A stretch of DNA of 64,000 nucleotides, from contig OW388300.1 of NCBI GenBank assembly GCA_936450465.1, positions 47,972,878 to 48,036,877 of the forward strand, in the 5' to 3' direction. Below the pieces are notes generated by a model, which was not told where the DNA came from, made no database searches, and saw nothing but the letters and a program-made list of their open reading frames with translations. The DNA is from Gibbula magus (Eukaryota; Mollusca; Gastropoda; Trochida; Trochidae). Each line of letters opens with the position of its first letter. Positions within the stretch are counted from its first letter, which is position 1. The translations under genes were made by a program, and so were the position numbers. This document shows, piece by piece, positions 48,382 through 61,385 of this stretch.

Positions 48382-48698
48382 TGACTTAAAGCACGGCATT
48401 CCCTCAGGGAATACGCAAAAAGCGACCAGCAGCTTGCACTAGCTTTACTGGCAGAACAAGCTCATAAAAAGGCTATTGACTCAATGGGATATGAATATGG
48501 GCGGTCCCTAGACTAACAATAGCACTCTCTTGCGATTTTAAAATTAACCGCCTGTTCTATATTTAGAAAAGGATTAAAAGGGGGAACTTCTATGATATTC
48601 ATGTTGTAGAACTGACAAACACCCCGAACCCTTTGAATCCCAATCTGGTTCCACCACTGACTTTGGCAGATTTCCTTGATGCTTTAGCAGAAGTCTAA
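48382..48698 (+). pseudogene. Decayed coding remnant, unidentified
   Basis: An Ala-rich helical frame (REYAKSDQQLALALLAEQAH, then KKAIDSMGYEYGRSLD) stops at 48,514. About 70 bp on, IFRKGLKGG shifts frame within a G run (48,581) into NFYDIHVVELTNTPNPLNPN and ends at a natural-looking stop (48,696) after LADFLDALAEV. Local codon structure is far better than in neighbouring random frames, which suggests a former protein. I do not recognise the family; a transposon-encoded protein is possible. Confidence 0.35.
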
Positions 48699-51600
48699 AG
48701 GGAATTATTATTGAATAGAAGATTCAATATATTAAAGCACCAGGCTATGTACATGAAACTTCTGTAAATCAAAAGAACCCAAAATGACATTAAACTCTTT
48801 AAGGATACTAAGGTACATTATATAAGATCTTAGTATTAATAACTCAAGTGGGGGTTAAGTCACTGACTGTAACAAACGTTCGACATTGAATGGTGTATTT
48901 TACATTCGATAAAATATTAAATGAGCCGGAGTGCAAACTGTAACTGAGAAGAGAATTACATAATCTGAGATAAATGGCGTCCTGCGATGATTTACGTTAG
49001 AACTTTCTACGCCATGCTTAGAAACCAATTATCTCTAATGTCGTTTTGATATTGATAGCCCTGTCCGACAACATCGATTATACAACGGACATGTTATGAT
49101 AGTCATGCATATTCCATTTGAATGATTCCATTGGATGGATGAAATCTTACACTATCTCAACAAGCAGTAATTTAGTTTTGTAATCTAAAAAAATAATCAC
49201 AATGTGTCACTTTGTATTTTATGAACAATTGCGAGGAATCCACTTGAATAATTCACCTCACTATAACGGTGGTAGTCTTAATGGTAGTTGATCTTTTTGT
49301 TTCATGGATCGTCTAACTGAGACGATTCTTATCTTGTTATCATCATAAAACTATTTTCTATATCCAAGTCTGCCAGTCTTTATTGTGATGTAGGTTTATC
49401 CTGAAAGAAATACTCTCAGAATACTTTTGTACATAAGTTAGGACACGTTTGGATGAATCACATGCATTTGAATACACCTTTCCATTCAATATTGCGACAA
49501 TAATGTTAACGTTCTCAACCTGACATGATGGTTTAATTTGATCATTATGATATCTAAGCAGAACAATGTCACTTTACTTTAAGACGATGACATTGTTCGT
49601 TTGTGTCCCTCGAACTTATTCAAGACTGGGAACACGCATAAAAACAATGCTCTTGTCAAAGTATGACATCCAAACAAATCAATCCACTTATGATTTTGAA
49701 AATGAAACGATAATGACAGTTCTGGAATACAATTGATATTGAGTTTAACGTTAGAATCATTTTATTTTTTTTAAATGAAAATAAATGCAAATTAGTTGGC
49801 GTCGAATCTCAGTTTGAAACATGGATATGACTGACTGTTTTTTTTGCCTGCATCAAATTGTTTTCCATTCACTAATAATCATGATCGTTTTAATCCACAG
49901 ACTCAGTGATAATGTGACACCATGATTTACAAGCATCATGTCAGTTATTTGCTGTGAATGCCGCGTGTTTCATTATAGTTGCATATAAAATTATTTCAGC
50001 GTTGTTTTTCTTATTGTATGTTTCTCATCTAACACCTCACAACACGTGGACATTTTTATATCTCCAGGGGTCATTTATTGACAGAAAGACAGACCGATAT
50101 TGAATTCTTAGAAACTGCGTAGCGGGCACTATTCTCTGCCAAATATTTTGTATAATAGGTAGTATTACGTCTCGCTCAAAATAAGTACAGTGTATTTCAT
50201 TTATAACATATGCTTACTTGAAAGTTAAAGGAAGTAATACGTAGCATATCAGCCTGTGCAAAGCTAACAGTGATTGTAAATTAAATTAATAGTAAGGTTA
50301 TAGTTGCTTTTTTTTTTTTTAAACCTTTATATCATGAATTAATGCACGTCTTTTTTAGTTTATACCAAAAGATATGATATCTGTTTTATGATGAAGAGAG
50401 TCCCCAACAAATAAAGATCAATTGCAGGTTTAACTCTGGCAAACAACAATGGGATACAGTATAATAGACATAACTGAATGATGTCTCTTTGCGGAAATGA
50501 ATCCCAATAGGTTTTCAAGAATTTAGCATTACATTAAAACATAATAATCTGCCTTTATAAATCTATAAAACCATGAGTTCAAACTGATACGGTTTTGGAA
50601 GAGTCTGAAACGAGGCAGCCTCTTTGAAAAGCAAAGGCTGTTGATGTCCATGTTTTTTATACTTGAAGTATTCACAAATAGTGATACTGTCCAAACCTCC
50701 CACATGTTCATTAGAACCAATACAATGACAATGAAAGTGTTAGCATCTATTCATCTATTAAATAGCATTGGAACTGATACCATACTCACAGTTAAAGTAT
50801 ACACTTAACGTGTGTCACTGAACTCCAATGCATTGTACATTGTCAGTGTTTATGAACAGCACGTTCATCAACGTGTTGCCCTTGCTGCAGGTGCTTCTGA
50901 TCTCTCGCAGACAGTTTATCCATTAGCCCCGGTCCGAGGCCTCAATGACCTTTCGGTTGGGTCAAGAAACGGAACTACTTTTCAATTCAAAACGAACGCT
51001 TAACGTTTGGTTTTTAAAAAATTGCATGCTAGATAACCGTGATTAGATTTTTTATAAAGTTCTACATTGTTAATATGCAACTTGGATATCTTGAATAGCT
51101 CTAACTATCAGCGAACGCATCAATGTACTCAAAGTTGTATGGAAATCGGGACAAATGACGCATTCATTATCTGTGTCAAAGGATTGTTAATGCCACATTC
51201 AAACACAATGTATCTAACCATCACGTATCACACAGGATATTGGCGTGGAACAAACTTCCCACGCAAGTCACTTAACATCACAGTTTTATCTAAACCTCTT
51301 TGCATTTCGAAACTTTCTGTTTTAGCATAGTGGCGCAATGATCTCCATATTGCGCTCCGCTAAGTAAGCACAGAAAAGTTTAACGGCCAGGGATATGTGT
51401 ACATGTAGATGCGAGTATCCTGAACAAGCTTGTTTCTAAATTAGACAAGTGACGTTCCAAACACAACTTCTGCGTATTGGGTTTATTGTATGCACCAAAG
51501 CAGACAAATACTACTCCGACACACGATGAGATCGTCACAGCGTGGAGTCAATGCTGAAGGACATTCAAGAAATCTGTCTGTCATCTCAAGTCACAGGAAG

Positions 51601-52509
51601 AGATTTAACAGAACCCCCATTGCCTCTGGTTTATTAGAAACTCAAAAGCACCTTGTGAATGTACGAATCAGGAAATGGCGCTGTTATAATGTCTATCCTA
51701 CTCCTTTGATCTCTTATTATTTCTTGATTAAATTGATATAAAGATACATGTACATGTATATTAAAGAAAATACAGATCTTTGAGTTGTTTACAAGTATGC
51801 GTATATAACAGGCATGACATACTCACATCCCCCGTCTCGGACATTTGGGAAGGACGTGTAAAATCGAAGCAAATTGATGACTTAATATGTGACATATTGT
51901 TTGACGAACAAATATAAACTAAGTCATGATTTATTTCTTAAAGCGCATATATATGTGAATTTGCATGCAACATAATAAATTTATGTGTGTCGATATTATA
52001 TTAAGAATTGTATGCATATTGATGATTAAGTGAGACTGTTCAGACAGAAAATGGCTGGAGCGATTTCTTTGGTTTTTAAATGTTCTCTTTAGTAATTGGT
52101 TTAGTGGCTGAAAACCAAAACGGCTTTTACTCTGTGTACAAAAATACACATGAACATTTATGCATCTTATTCTCCGTTAATTGTTTATGATATCTTTTTT
52201 TTCTTCTTTTTTTCCACATTTTTCTTATACACAGGTTTACAAATATTCACCGTTCGTTGGTTTCACAGATTGGGTACAGGGAAGATTTGATAAAAAAACA
52301 TTTGTTAGAAAGATTCGGATGGACATAAGGTAAAGTTTTATGTAACAAAACATTATGTAAATAAGTGGTGGCAACTCGACCAAAATTTCACAAATTTGTC
52401 GTGCTGACATGAGGAATAAGCTATAGCCTTTGTTATATCATAATAGTGTGATAACTCTCTTTGGATTCTATCTATAGTGAGATTAGAGTATTTATTATGA
52501 CAATTCAAG
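48699..52509. other. AT-rich DNA, no supportable genes
   Basis: Short frames only (for example 63-87 codons near 50.8-51.7 kb) without motifs. A small hairpin, GAACAATGTCA with its complement, occurs at 49,561-49,598. Confidence 0.4.
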
Positions 52510-53850
52510 ATAAGTTTATGTTATTGAAGATGTTTATTAACTGTAAAATTCAATATGCAGTTTAGTCCCGAGTTCGTATTAATGATAGCTTTACTGAGGG
52601 GTTTGTAGTAAACTCGGGCGTTCGTCAAGGTTGTCTATTGTCACCGACATTTTCTGTTTGTTTATATGAATGATCTAGCTAAGCTTATTGTTTACATTGC
52701 GGTATAAATATTGATGGATTGATGAATTCAGTGTTTTATGCTGATGATATTGCATTGATTGCAGCTGATGACGGGTCACTACAGCATATGTTAGATTGTG
52801 TTGCTAAAATGGTGTTCAATAACACTAAGGTTGTACATTACATTATATAAATACTTGGATTTATGGTTGCAGGAGAATCTTGATGACAACGTTCGGTTTA
52901 AGAAATATGTATAATATATGTACATCAGCCAATAGGGCACTGGGTGTAATATTTTGTAAGTTTAAAGCAGTTGGTAATTATACGGTTTACAATACGTTAT
53001 ATGATAATAGTGTACAGCCCATTCGTTCATACAGTGCCGCTGTTTGGGGAACACGGCAAGATAATTGTATTTATGCAGTTAAACACCTTGCAGCCAGGTT
53101 GCATTCAGCAGTTGGTACATGTGTAGCAAAATCCTTGATTAAGCAGTTCCTGGCGAAATTGGCTGGATTTCTCAATATAATTAGCAAAAAGTTGAGGTTC
53201 TTTGTTTCTGGCGTTAACTTGATATGCTCGAGTCTTATAGAATACTAAGTATTATCAGTAGATGGTCCCGTCATTTGACAATATCTAGGTTTAATGGAGT
53301 TCACAAAATGTTAGTAGGCTGTCATTTATCCGCAACTGATGTCATGAATATTTCTCATGAGGAGTTTACTGCGGCTAAAAAAACATATATTAAGACGTCA
53401 GACTGTTTGGATTGGGTTATTTTTGGACTTTGAAATGATAACGGGCAGGAAAATGTAACTAAATTATGTTATATCCATAGACTTGCTGCAGGTTGAACAA
53501 AACGGTGAAATTATTATGCCTTTGGCTCATCGCAGTATCTTGAATAAATTTTGTTGTGGCACTTTATCATTAGAGGTAGAAGTTTGTAGATAATCTCGTC
53601 CTTATGCTGCTCTAATAAAAAAATATGAGTTACCATCATGACTTGTGTTTTTTATATATCAGGACAGTGGTTTTACTCATATGAAAGGATGTGTATGAAT
53701 GCTTGTGTGCTTGTGTGTACATATTGATGCGCTTTTTAAAACAATGTTATTTTAAAATGATATCGTGTCGTCTAGGCCAACTGATCTTTACTGTACAATG
53801 CAGCATGTGGACATGTTAATAAAATAAAGTCCTTCTTCTTCTTCTTCCTC
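52510..53850 (+). pseudogene. Non-LTR retrotransposon relic with RT core
   Basis: Broken frames in order: VRINDSFTEGFVVNSGVRQG then CLLSPTF (the RT GVRQGCxLSP box, about 52,575), a frameshift, then GINIDGLMNSVLYADDIALI (catalytic YADD, about 52,735). After a gap follow SANRALGVIFCKFKAVG and SYSAAVWGTR with TIYAV-like downstream text of the connection region (52,880-53,150), then ILSIISRWSRHL-type C-terminal remnants to 53,430. The 3' end has AATAAAATAAAGTCC and a (TTC)n tail at 53,820-53,845. A different LINE clade from the one at 30-36 kb. Inactive: many stops and a truncated 5' end. Confidence 0.78.
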
Positions 53851-55673
53851 TCCTTGTATTGAGATATCGACCAGCATCTGTCAACATGAATTTAGACTCA
53901 CACATTAAGAAAACAAAATACAATCACTTGAATTCTTCAGTTCTCAATAAACATTTACCAATTATGATAGAAAGTGATATGTTAAGCCAAGAAGATATAT
54001 TGTAGTGCCATGAAAGGCGTTAAGTAGCTGCCGCCTCATAGCTTGGGGTTGTGTTAATGTAATGGCAGCCTGTAGACATACCAGAAAGAGATTTGGATAT
54101 GGTCTGACAATTCATGTAAGTCGTGTCCTAGGGGATACATTAGAGAGCATCTTCCGGGTTGATCTTACTTGAAACTTTCTGTTGAACATATACATATACA
54201 TTGTTGAATTAAAAAACATACTGCTTTTAACATTAACATGTTTCTGCACTTCAACATTTAAAATATTAGCTGTACATAACGTAAATGATATTGACATTTG
54301 GGCAGGTTTCGTGAAGTACAACTAAAACACGTTTCCAACATAATTTGATATGAATGCGTCCCTGTGTTGTTTATATAAAGTGTTTCGAGACATCTGAGCC
54401 TGGTGCACAGAGTGTGAACATTAATAGAGAGTTGAGACATAGAGTCGTTAACAAACACATCAAATATTGTCAAACTGAAACGACTCATTTGTTAAAGTTT
54501 CCTAAAAGGGGTGTTAAATTCCAAATTACCTTACCTCGCCACTAACATAGAAAGATGTTGCTTGACAACTGGCTCATATGACGATATTAAGAATATCAGT
54601 TATCTATAGGCCTATAAATATCCACCTTTTCTCACTTGATGAATCTAAGTTCACATGTATTATCATTGATTCATTCATTCTTTCTGCTAATACATATTCT
54701 TTCTTTCTGCGCATAAACATTAATACCGAGGAGTTGAAAACTAATATACTGAAATTCAAAAGAAACTGTTATACATTTTTAGAATAAGTACAATGTAGAA
54801 TACATGAGTATATTTATTTCATACAATGGTAAGCTGATCAGACCACGCAAGGTGTGATCCAAAAGGATTACTTGCATGGCATATTCTAAACAATCACAAC
54901 ATGTATCCTGTACATAATTACAATTTCCATAAATGTTAGAATGTGATTATTATTGATATTCAATCAACGGTATAGTATAGTATAGTACATAAAAGTATAA
55001 TGTTAATTATTGTGAGCTGTGTTTTGCATAAAATAACCAATTATTTCCATTGAAATGAGAATGATTATCACGAATAAACTTGTGATTCTTGATATCAGCA
55101 TAAATTGAAAGTTCATGGGTTGACGGTCTCATTTACTCCAGCTCAAGGATGAGTTGAGAAAATCAGGAGGAAATTAGCAATCAGTATCAATGGCTGTGTC
55201 ATTGTTGAAAGGGTAGATTATGATTGTTGCGATGGTTAACGCATATCAGTACCGTGGCCGGGAATTAAAACCTATGTTGAGAAGCTTAATAGTTTGCTTA
55301 TCAATGAACAGCATTCTTCTTATTTTGTGCCAGCCCCCTCTGCGGGTTGGTCCTGATGTATTTCAAACAATCACTATTAATCACTCACAAGATGACAGGT
55401 GATCGGACGATGTATAATGTGTGGTGATACTACATGTTGTAGTAATAACAAAAAGGGGCCGTTATTGGAGAATTACCATCATTGGACATTTCCATGTGTT
55501 TATGTTTATCTACTTACACGAGGTATTAGATCATACTGCAGCAAATATTGTATCAAAGTGGCAAACCTTCACTCAATGGCCGCATTCTGATAATTTGCAT
55601 TTCAGATGTTCAAACATTAAATGCAACACTTGTCATTAATTCTGGTTACCTGATATGATATTTAGAGGATATT
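53851..55673. other. AT-rich DNA, no supportable genes
   Basis: Short frames only. A brief TATAG repeat lies at 54,972-54,987. Confidence 0.4.
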
Positions 55674-55816
55674 TGGCTTTTCTTGACTAATACCATGTTT
55701 ATCTCATCGAGTGAGGTAGAAAGGTTATATTTTCACGAGTGACGCAGCCACGGGTGAAAATATATAACTTTTCTACCTCACGAGATGAGATAAACATGGT
55801 ATTTGTCAAGAAAAGA
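55674..55816. repeat. Near-perfect 143-bp palindrome
   Basis: Arms of about 62 bp (starting TTTTCTTGACTAATACCATG on the left) are almost exact reverse complements, separated by a loop of about 16 nt around GACGCAGCCACGG. Confidence 0.96.
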
Positions 55817-55936
55817 AAAGTTTTCTATTTATTATATGACCAAATCTTTGCATATTCACCGATACTTGCATTTACGTTAAGTCGGCTCCGTGTCATGACG
55901 TCGGAGCATTGTTTTATGACGTCAGGTCATTGTTAT

Positions 55937-55956
55937 ATCAGTCACTAGTGACTGAT
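55937..55956. repeat. 20-bp perfect palindrome plus downstream half copy
   Basis: ATCAGTCACTAGTGACTGAT is self-complementary. CACTAGTGACTGATAACACG, spanning one half and its flank, recurs at 55,979-55,998. Confidence 0.97.
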
Positions 55957-56048
55957 AACACGTTCCATTGTTTTTTTCACTAGTGACTGATAACACGGGT
56001 TGTTTTCATTGATAGATCCCGGTATTTCACCTGCAATCATATAATAAA

Positions 56049-57369
56049 TATAAATGATAATAACGTAAATATAGACAATACAGTAGCATGAATAAACTGT
56101 ACAAATAGCTTGAAATACATTATAATGTATTGGTTACGTAAAGTATTGACCACCACGATTGCATACATCACCCCTGCATGACCGTCGTGTATAAGGGTCG
56201 GCGGGGTTCATTCATTCATTATAACATATTAATCTATGACATACTGGTTTGTCCTCAACCAATGTTACCAAGTCTGTTAATGTTGATTCAAGTTTTAATC
56301 ATGCTTGCTTTGATGTTATTGCCTTGTGGGCATAGACTTTCCGGACATTATAAGTAGTAATTTTATTTGTCAACGATGTTTTTACTAATGTTTCCACGGT
56401 GATCCTAACGTCAGGCTATGACATGTTTGAGTATGTGTGACTAAACAACTCCTGTTCACTTGTTCCTCCCAATGTGACGTGAAAGAACATGGATTATTAA
56501 AAACCGATCCAAAAGTAAATCCAAAAGTATGATAAAAGTTTACACATCGAAAAGCGATATCAAACTTTCTTAACAAGAGTGATGGAGAGGCATTTACTAC
56601 GGTGTGTTGATTTGTTTGTTATCCATAATTCAGAGGCTAAACATTACGAATTTTAGTATATTACTCAGTAAAATTGACATTCTCACATCATCAATACCAA
56701 TCAGGTTTACGACATGTTTGTAATAAACTAAATAAGTTGGATACTAAATCATTTTATAAACCTCTGATGTCACATCAAAACATGTTCCTATATGCTTCTG
56801 AGTTAAGAACATTGAATCATTAAGATTGCAACTAAACCATTTCTCATTACCATAATTTTATTTGTATACTACATAAGAACATTCTTGAATGAATGAATGT
56901 TCGTTGATGTACTTTACATTTTAAAACATTAACTATCAGTTTTTTTAAAGTTTAACGTAAGTTTTTTTTAAGACAGTTTCTGTTTTTTAAAATGGGCTTA
57001 TTGAAATTACGATAAATTTAGTTATTTTAGTTTTTGGTCACTTGTTAGTCGTCACTGCAGTACCAATATTAGAAGGCACTACAATACACTACACGCCACC
57101 AGCTTCATTATCTGTTTGAAACATTAAGAGTCGTGCATATGACCCCTTTGCACCATACATAGTTGAAGAGGGCGAACACGTCATTAGTTCCACTGTACTT
57201 TAATTCAATGTTCATACAGATCGCGCTCCAATGTGTAATCGAGCGAAGAAAGCTTTACTTGGCAACAATAAGACTTCGCGTAGATTTTCAAATTACCAGG
57301 TTGTGATATTTCAAACAGTATTATCATTGTATCGATTTAAGGAACACATATTGTTTACACCCAGGAGCA
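56049..57369. other. AT-rich DNA, no supportable genes
   Basis: Nothing beyond short frames. Confidence 0.4.
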
Positions 57370-57845
57370 AAATAAACTATACCATACAAAACTCAAGCTG
57401 CTTCAATCCACAAGCTATGCATACGACTGGAAAAGAGTTACATACTGTCTTCAGAAGCTAGCTAAACTAAATTATTCAAATCTTTATTTCTGAGCAGCAC
57501 ACATTTTAAGAAATCGCCTTATTCGACTCCCCTTAACTTGACAAGAAAGGATTTTTTATATGTCCCTCAGTAATGATGCGTCAACTAAAATTTAACTCCA
57601 AGAAGATGCATAATTTCCATATTTCACAAAGTAGTACCTTAAATACCAACCAATGTAAAGAAAACGCCCCATGTATTTTGAACATATATTTAATATTAAG
57701 TGTCATGCTCTCATGGATGAAATATCTCTTTACGAAATATGTTCTCACCACAGACATTCAACATCGATTTTATCTGTCAGAAATATTTTGTGTTTGACTC
57801 TGTTTAAAATGTGGTAACGTTTCTATTGTCTCTCGGTGTTATGTA
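57370..57845. mobile_element. Diverged relative of the 62.6-kb TIR element
   Basis: Order-preserving matches to the element at 62.6 kb: CATACGACTGGAAAAGAGTT...TGTCTTCAGAA (57,420), CACATTTTAAGAAATCGCC (57,500), GATGCGTCAACTAAA (57,575) and the right end AAAATGTGGTAACGTTTCT (57,806). The terminal ACTCACGGGC sequence has decayed. No coding content. Confidence 0.55.
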
Positions 57846-58700
57846 TGCACCACCCATATATAGTATCAGAAATACATGCCATAGTGAACATATGTAACAT
57901 CGTTATATTTGGGATCACACTGTAGTCAATAGCATATATGCTTGTACTTTTTGTCCTTTTGTCCTTTGCGGAATTCGAACTCACAAAGTACAGGAATTTG
58001 TACTATCACAGATAATGCGATCCCTGATATAACAATGTGTCATATAAAAGCATACATCTTTCATCGGGTGAATATTGAACAGTTACAGCAATTTATGTAA
58101 CAAAGAAAGTATAATTGTCCATGGTAAAAAAAAAGTTGTCAGAGGGAAAGCCATGCTTTTCTTCTTTCATTAGCTCATCAGACTTATAAGGCCAGATGGG
58201 GTTATGTCATAGGTCGTCGACCGACGTCCTTCCGTCGTCCAAAAACATTATATCTTTAACCTAAGTTAATAAATAATGAGAAGCCTTATGAGCTTATAAT
58301 AATAATAAGTGACTAATATAGCGCCTTTCTTCCAAATAATGCTGCTCAGTCGCGCTTATGAGATTTAACTGATATGACCCCGTTAGTGGTGAGAGTTGAA
58401 GGCCACTTGAAAGAGGAATGTCTTCAGAAGGCGGCAAAATGTCATTTAGGATTCTGCACATTTAATCTGGCTTGGCACGCGATTCCACAAGGTGGGAGCC
58501 TTCTGTGTGAGGGAGCCTCAAGAGATCGTCACATGCTGATCGTGGAGAGCGCCTTGGACGATATATCTGAAGCAGGGACTTCAAGTATGATGGTGCAGTG
58601 TCACTTTACAAAGATTTGAACGTCAATGTGAGTATCTTGTAGTCAATACGCTGCTTGATGGGAAGCCAGTGAAGGTGCTCAACATTGGAGTGGAGCCAAT
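57846..58700. repeat. Dispersed-repeat relics, including an 81-codon incidental frame
   Basis: 58,195-58,260 has a GTCGTCGACCGACGTCC...CGTCGTCC motif, and 58,310-58,690 has TATAGCGCCTTTCTTCCAAA followed by a GC-richer stretch ending GGGAAGCCAGTGAAGGTGCT, both in the style of abundant invertebrate interspersed repeats. The open frame at 58,374-58,619 has no protein motif and is probably fortuitous. Confidence 0.4.
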
Positions 58701-61109
58701 TGTTTAGAGTTTCTGTAATATAGTGTTTTAATGCCGCTTTACTACAGTTATGTTATATTTAAGGTTAGTTTGTATGATAACCCGCTCTCTTGTTAAACTA
58801 CCATTGTAAATTCCTTTATTTATTAGTTGGAATCACAAATAAAACATCGCATATCATGTTGATATATCGAAAAGTAATTTTATGGAAGACGCAAAGTGCA
58901 TCACATGATCCTAGTGTCACCATTTCAAGTCGACTTGTTAAAGATCAACGAAATATACCAATAACATAAACGGTGTTCGCTAAAATTGATTCCAAGTTGA
59001 TACATTCTCGAAGCTAACGTGCAAAAATCCTTTCTCTGAAGCGATTGATAAATTGATGCCAACATTGTTGAGCGAAGGCATTACTTGAAACAACATGGTG
59101 TCTAATTCATGTCTTCAAGATCAAACATGCATTCTTGTTTTTAGAACATGTCTTTACACAACATGTTTATATAAGGTTGACATGAACTGCTATTCACTGC
59201 ATTCATAGCGAATAGACAGTTTTGAAAATATTCTTTTGAACATTTTAAATATTTTGTTCCAGATGAAATATTTAGTAATGTTATATTGATTAACCATCTA
59301 ACAGTACTATATTACATGTCTTTATTATGAACATCATAACGTATGGTTGTACAAACTCTCTCCATCATCCTGTGAAAGCCTTAATCATATACTCCAAAAT
59401 CTATTGCTAACAATTTCTAAATTTCATGTTTTCTGTGAGTATTCAACCTCTAATGCGTGCAAACTCGGTAGCTAAATGACCTATTTGTATACATTGAATT
59501 CCTCAAACAAAGTTTATACAGTACTTACCCTCCACATTCGTCTCACAGGATCACACTTGGTAGAAGGAAAGAGTGCGTAAATTGGGACTGGAAAACCTTT
59601 TACCACTGAAGTCAAGAGATTGCATGAATGATTTTAAATGTGTAACATGCATCTTTTATATCAAATTGACAAATTTGTTCTCCTGAAGAATTCACACAGG
59701 GACAAGAGTAACTACTGGAAGGCTACACATTCAGCTTGTGCAAATAACGGTCCACGTAAATCTGTTTTTCACTTTGCTGTGCTTGTTACATTTTTCACAG
59801 TAAAGTCTATTTTTATTTTTGGGCTCGAGAGAGGGAACAGTCACATCTCCACAAGAGTATATATAGATCACATATAGATGGCTAGTGTGCTGATCGTGCA
59901 CACACATGTACGCTGAATTTGGTTATTGGTGATATTCATATTAATTGCCCTGTCTATAAAAGCAAATCGATGTATGTACTTACAGGTGTTAAAATAACAG
60001 TGAATCATCAACTATTGTAAATTTTATTAATGAATTATTCACTAAAATGGCATTTACAACATTGAAAAGCAGTTTTGAATATCCTGTATTATCCATAATC
60101 TCAAATGACCTATTATTTTCCTTTTGTTACTTTTCCTGGTGCAGTGAAAATTATAAATGTGATTGCTGCACAGTAAAGGGTCATTTGTTCTTCAGAATGG
60201 GATCGTTTCGACACCTGCTCTGCAATGATGTGAACTCCAGAAATTCAATTTCCTGAATGTATAGTATATTGGTTATTGGATCAGTGTCTTGTCTTAACAG
60301 GAAACTGTGTTAGATAACATCTTATAATTACCATGCAGCTGTTACTATGATGTATACTATCTCCTCTGTATTCTAGTCTTCTGTCATAATATAACGTAAA
60401 GGTATAAATGATTGAACAGGGTACATTGTTTTTTACCTTTACGTGTTGTAATAAGAAAGTGCATTACATTTATATGTTGCATGTGTGTAATGAATAATAA
60501 AAACAATAATTTTACTGTCCGTTGTGTTACATACTTCCTGTCGTGCAGTTATCTCTACGAATCTATCAGAAATGATGCTTTTCAGTGATTCAGATAAACA
60601 TTTACATCACATAATCACCTTTTTTTAAATTGTAAAATCGTGCTATGCTTCGTTGTAAATTTGTGTTACGGTTTCAGATTCTAGTATTCATTATCAATGC
60701 CCTAAAGGCCTATAGTAGAATTATGGTAATGTCTTTGCATTCCTCTCTCGAATTTGGGAGGCAAATGAATTAACATCATGTTTATACAGATTTAAAAGTA
60801 CCAAATGTGAATATGTTGCTGTAAAACGTATAAATCGTCAATAATCATGAGCTTCGGCGTTTACCAAAGGCCCTGGTTCGGATCCCGATGGAGACGCTAA
60901 AGAGCTGTTTAAATGTGTTCAATGGGGAGTATGGACCTGTAGACAGTTACGGAAGAAGCGACATCGAAAGAACAATTCCTTCAGGGTAATAATATGCTAA
61001 CAGCGCCTTGGGCACCATTATTGTTACCATCAATCTGAATGCAATTATTTCAGACTTCCCGAATATGCTGTTGATTAACAAGAGAGCAACTGAAATCATC
61101 ACCATATGA
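58701..61109. other. AT-rich DNA, no supportable genes
   Basis: Short frames only. A small hairpin with ACGTAAAGGTA arms lies at 60,394-60,444. Confidence 0.4.
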
Positions 61110-61385
61110 ACATTTGTATAGCGCCAATATCCACTTAAGCTAAGTTGCTCAAAGGCGTTGCGATTGCCCTCGAGTATTGGATGTCACTCTTAACGACACT
61201 CCCTGTCAATCTTAGTTCATTTGGACCATGCATTTTTGCAGCCATATGGTGCACAAAATATTCTCATGCTCATCCTTACGAGATACCCATTCTCAGCTGG
61301 GTGTACTAGGTCACATAGTCACAGTATTTTGTCCAAGGATGCGACACATTGCTGTACCTGCAACTAGCTGTCTGCACGTATTCAT
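61110..61385 (+). repeat. Likely dispersed-repeat fragment (TATAGCGCCAATATCCACTT type)
   Basis: A GC-balanced block with TATAGCGCCAATATCCACTT, TTGCAGCCATATGGTGCACA, TCTCAGCTGGGTGTACTAGG and CCAAGGATGCGACACATTGC. The text looks like a conserved interspersed repeat rather than unique DNA, but I cannot name the family and see no second copy here apart from the TATAGCGCC start at 58,318. Confidence 0.35.

Larger units (their letters stand above)
55674..56048. mobile_element. Foldback element of the GCAGCCACG family
   Basis: A large palindrome (55,674-55,816) is followed by a CRE-like pair (TCATGACGTCGGAGC, TTATGACGTCAGGTC), a 20-bp perfect palindrome and its half copy, and a right edge CAATCATATAATAAA complementary to TTTATTATATGAC at 55,829. 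Related pieces occur at 15.4, 22.6, 26.8 and 30.1 kb, so this is a dispersed family. No protein is encoded. Confidence 0.65.

Noticed and set aside
58374..58619. 81-codon frame as a real gene
   Set aside because: It is surrounded by repeat-like text (TATAGCGCC..., GAAGCCAGTGAAGGTGC) and shows no domain or conserved residue pattern.
60840..60930. tRNA-derived SINE head
   Set aside because: GGTTCGGATCC resembles a Pol III B box, but no A box at the right distance and no foldable tRNA-like structure was seen.
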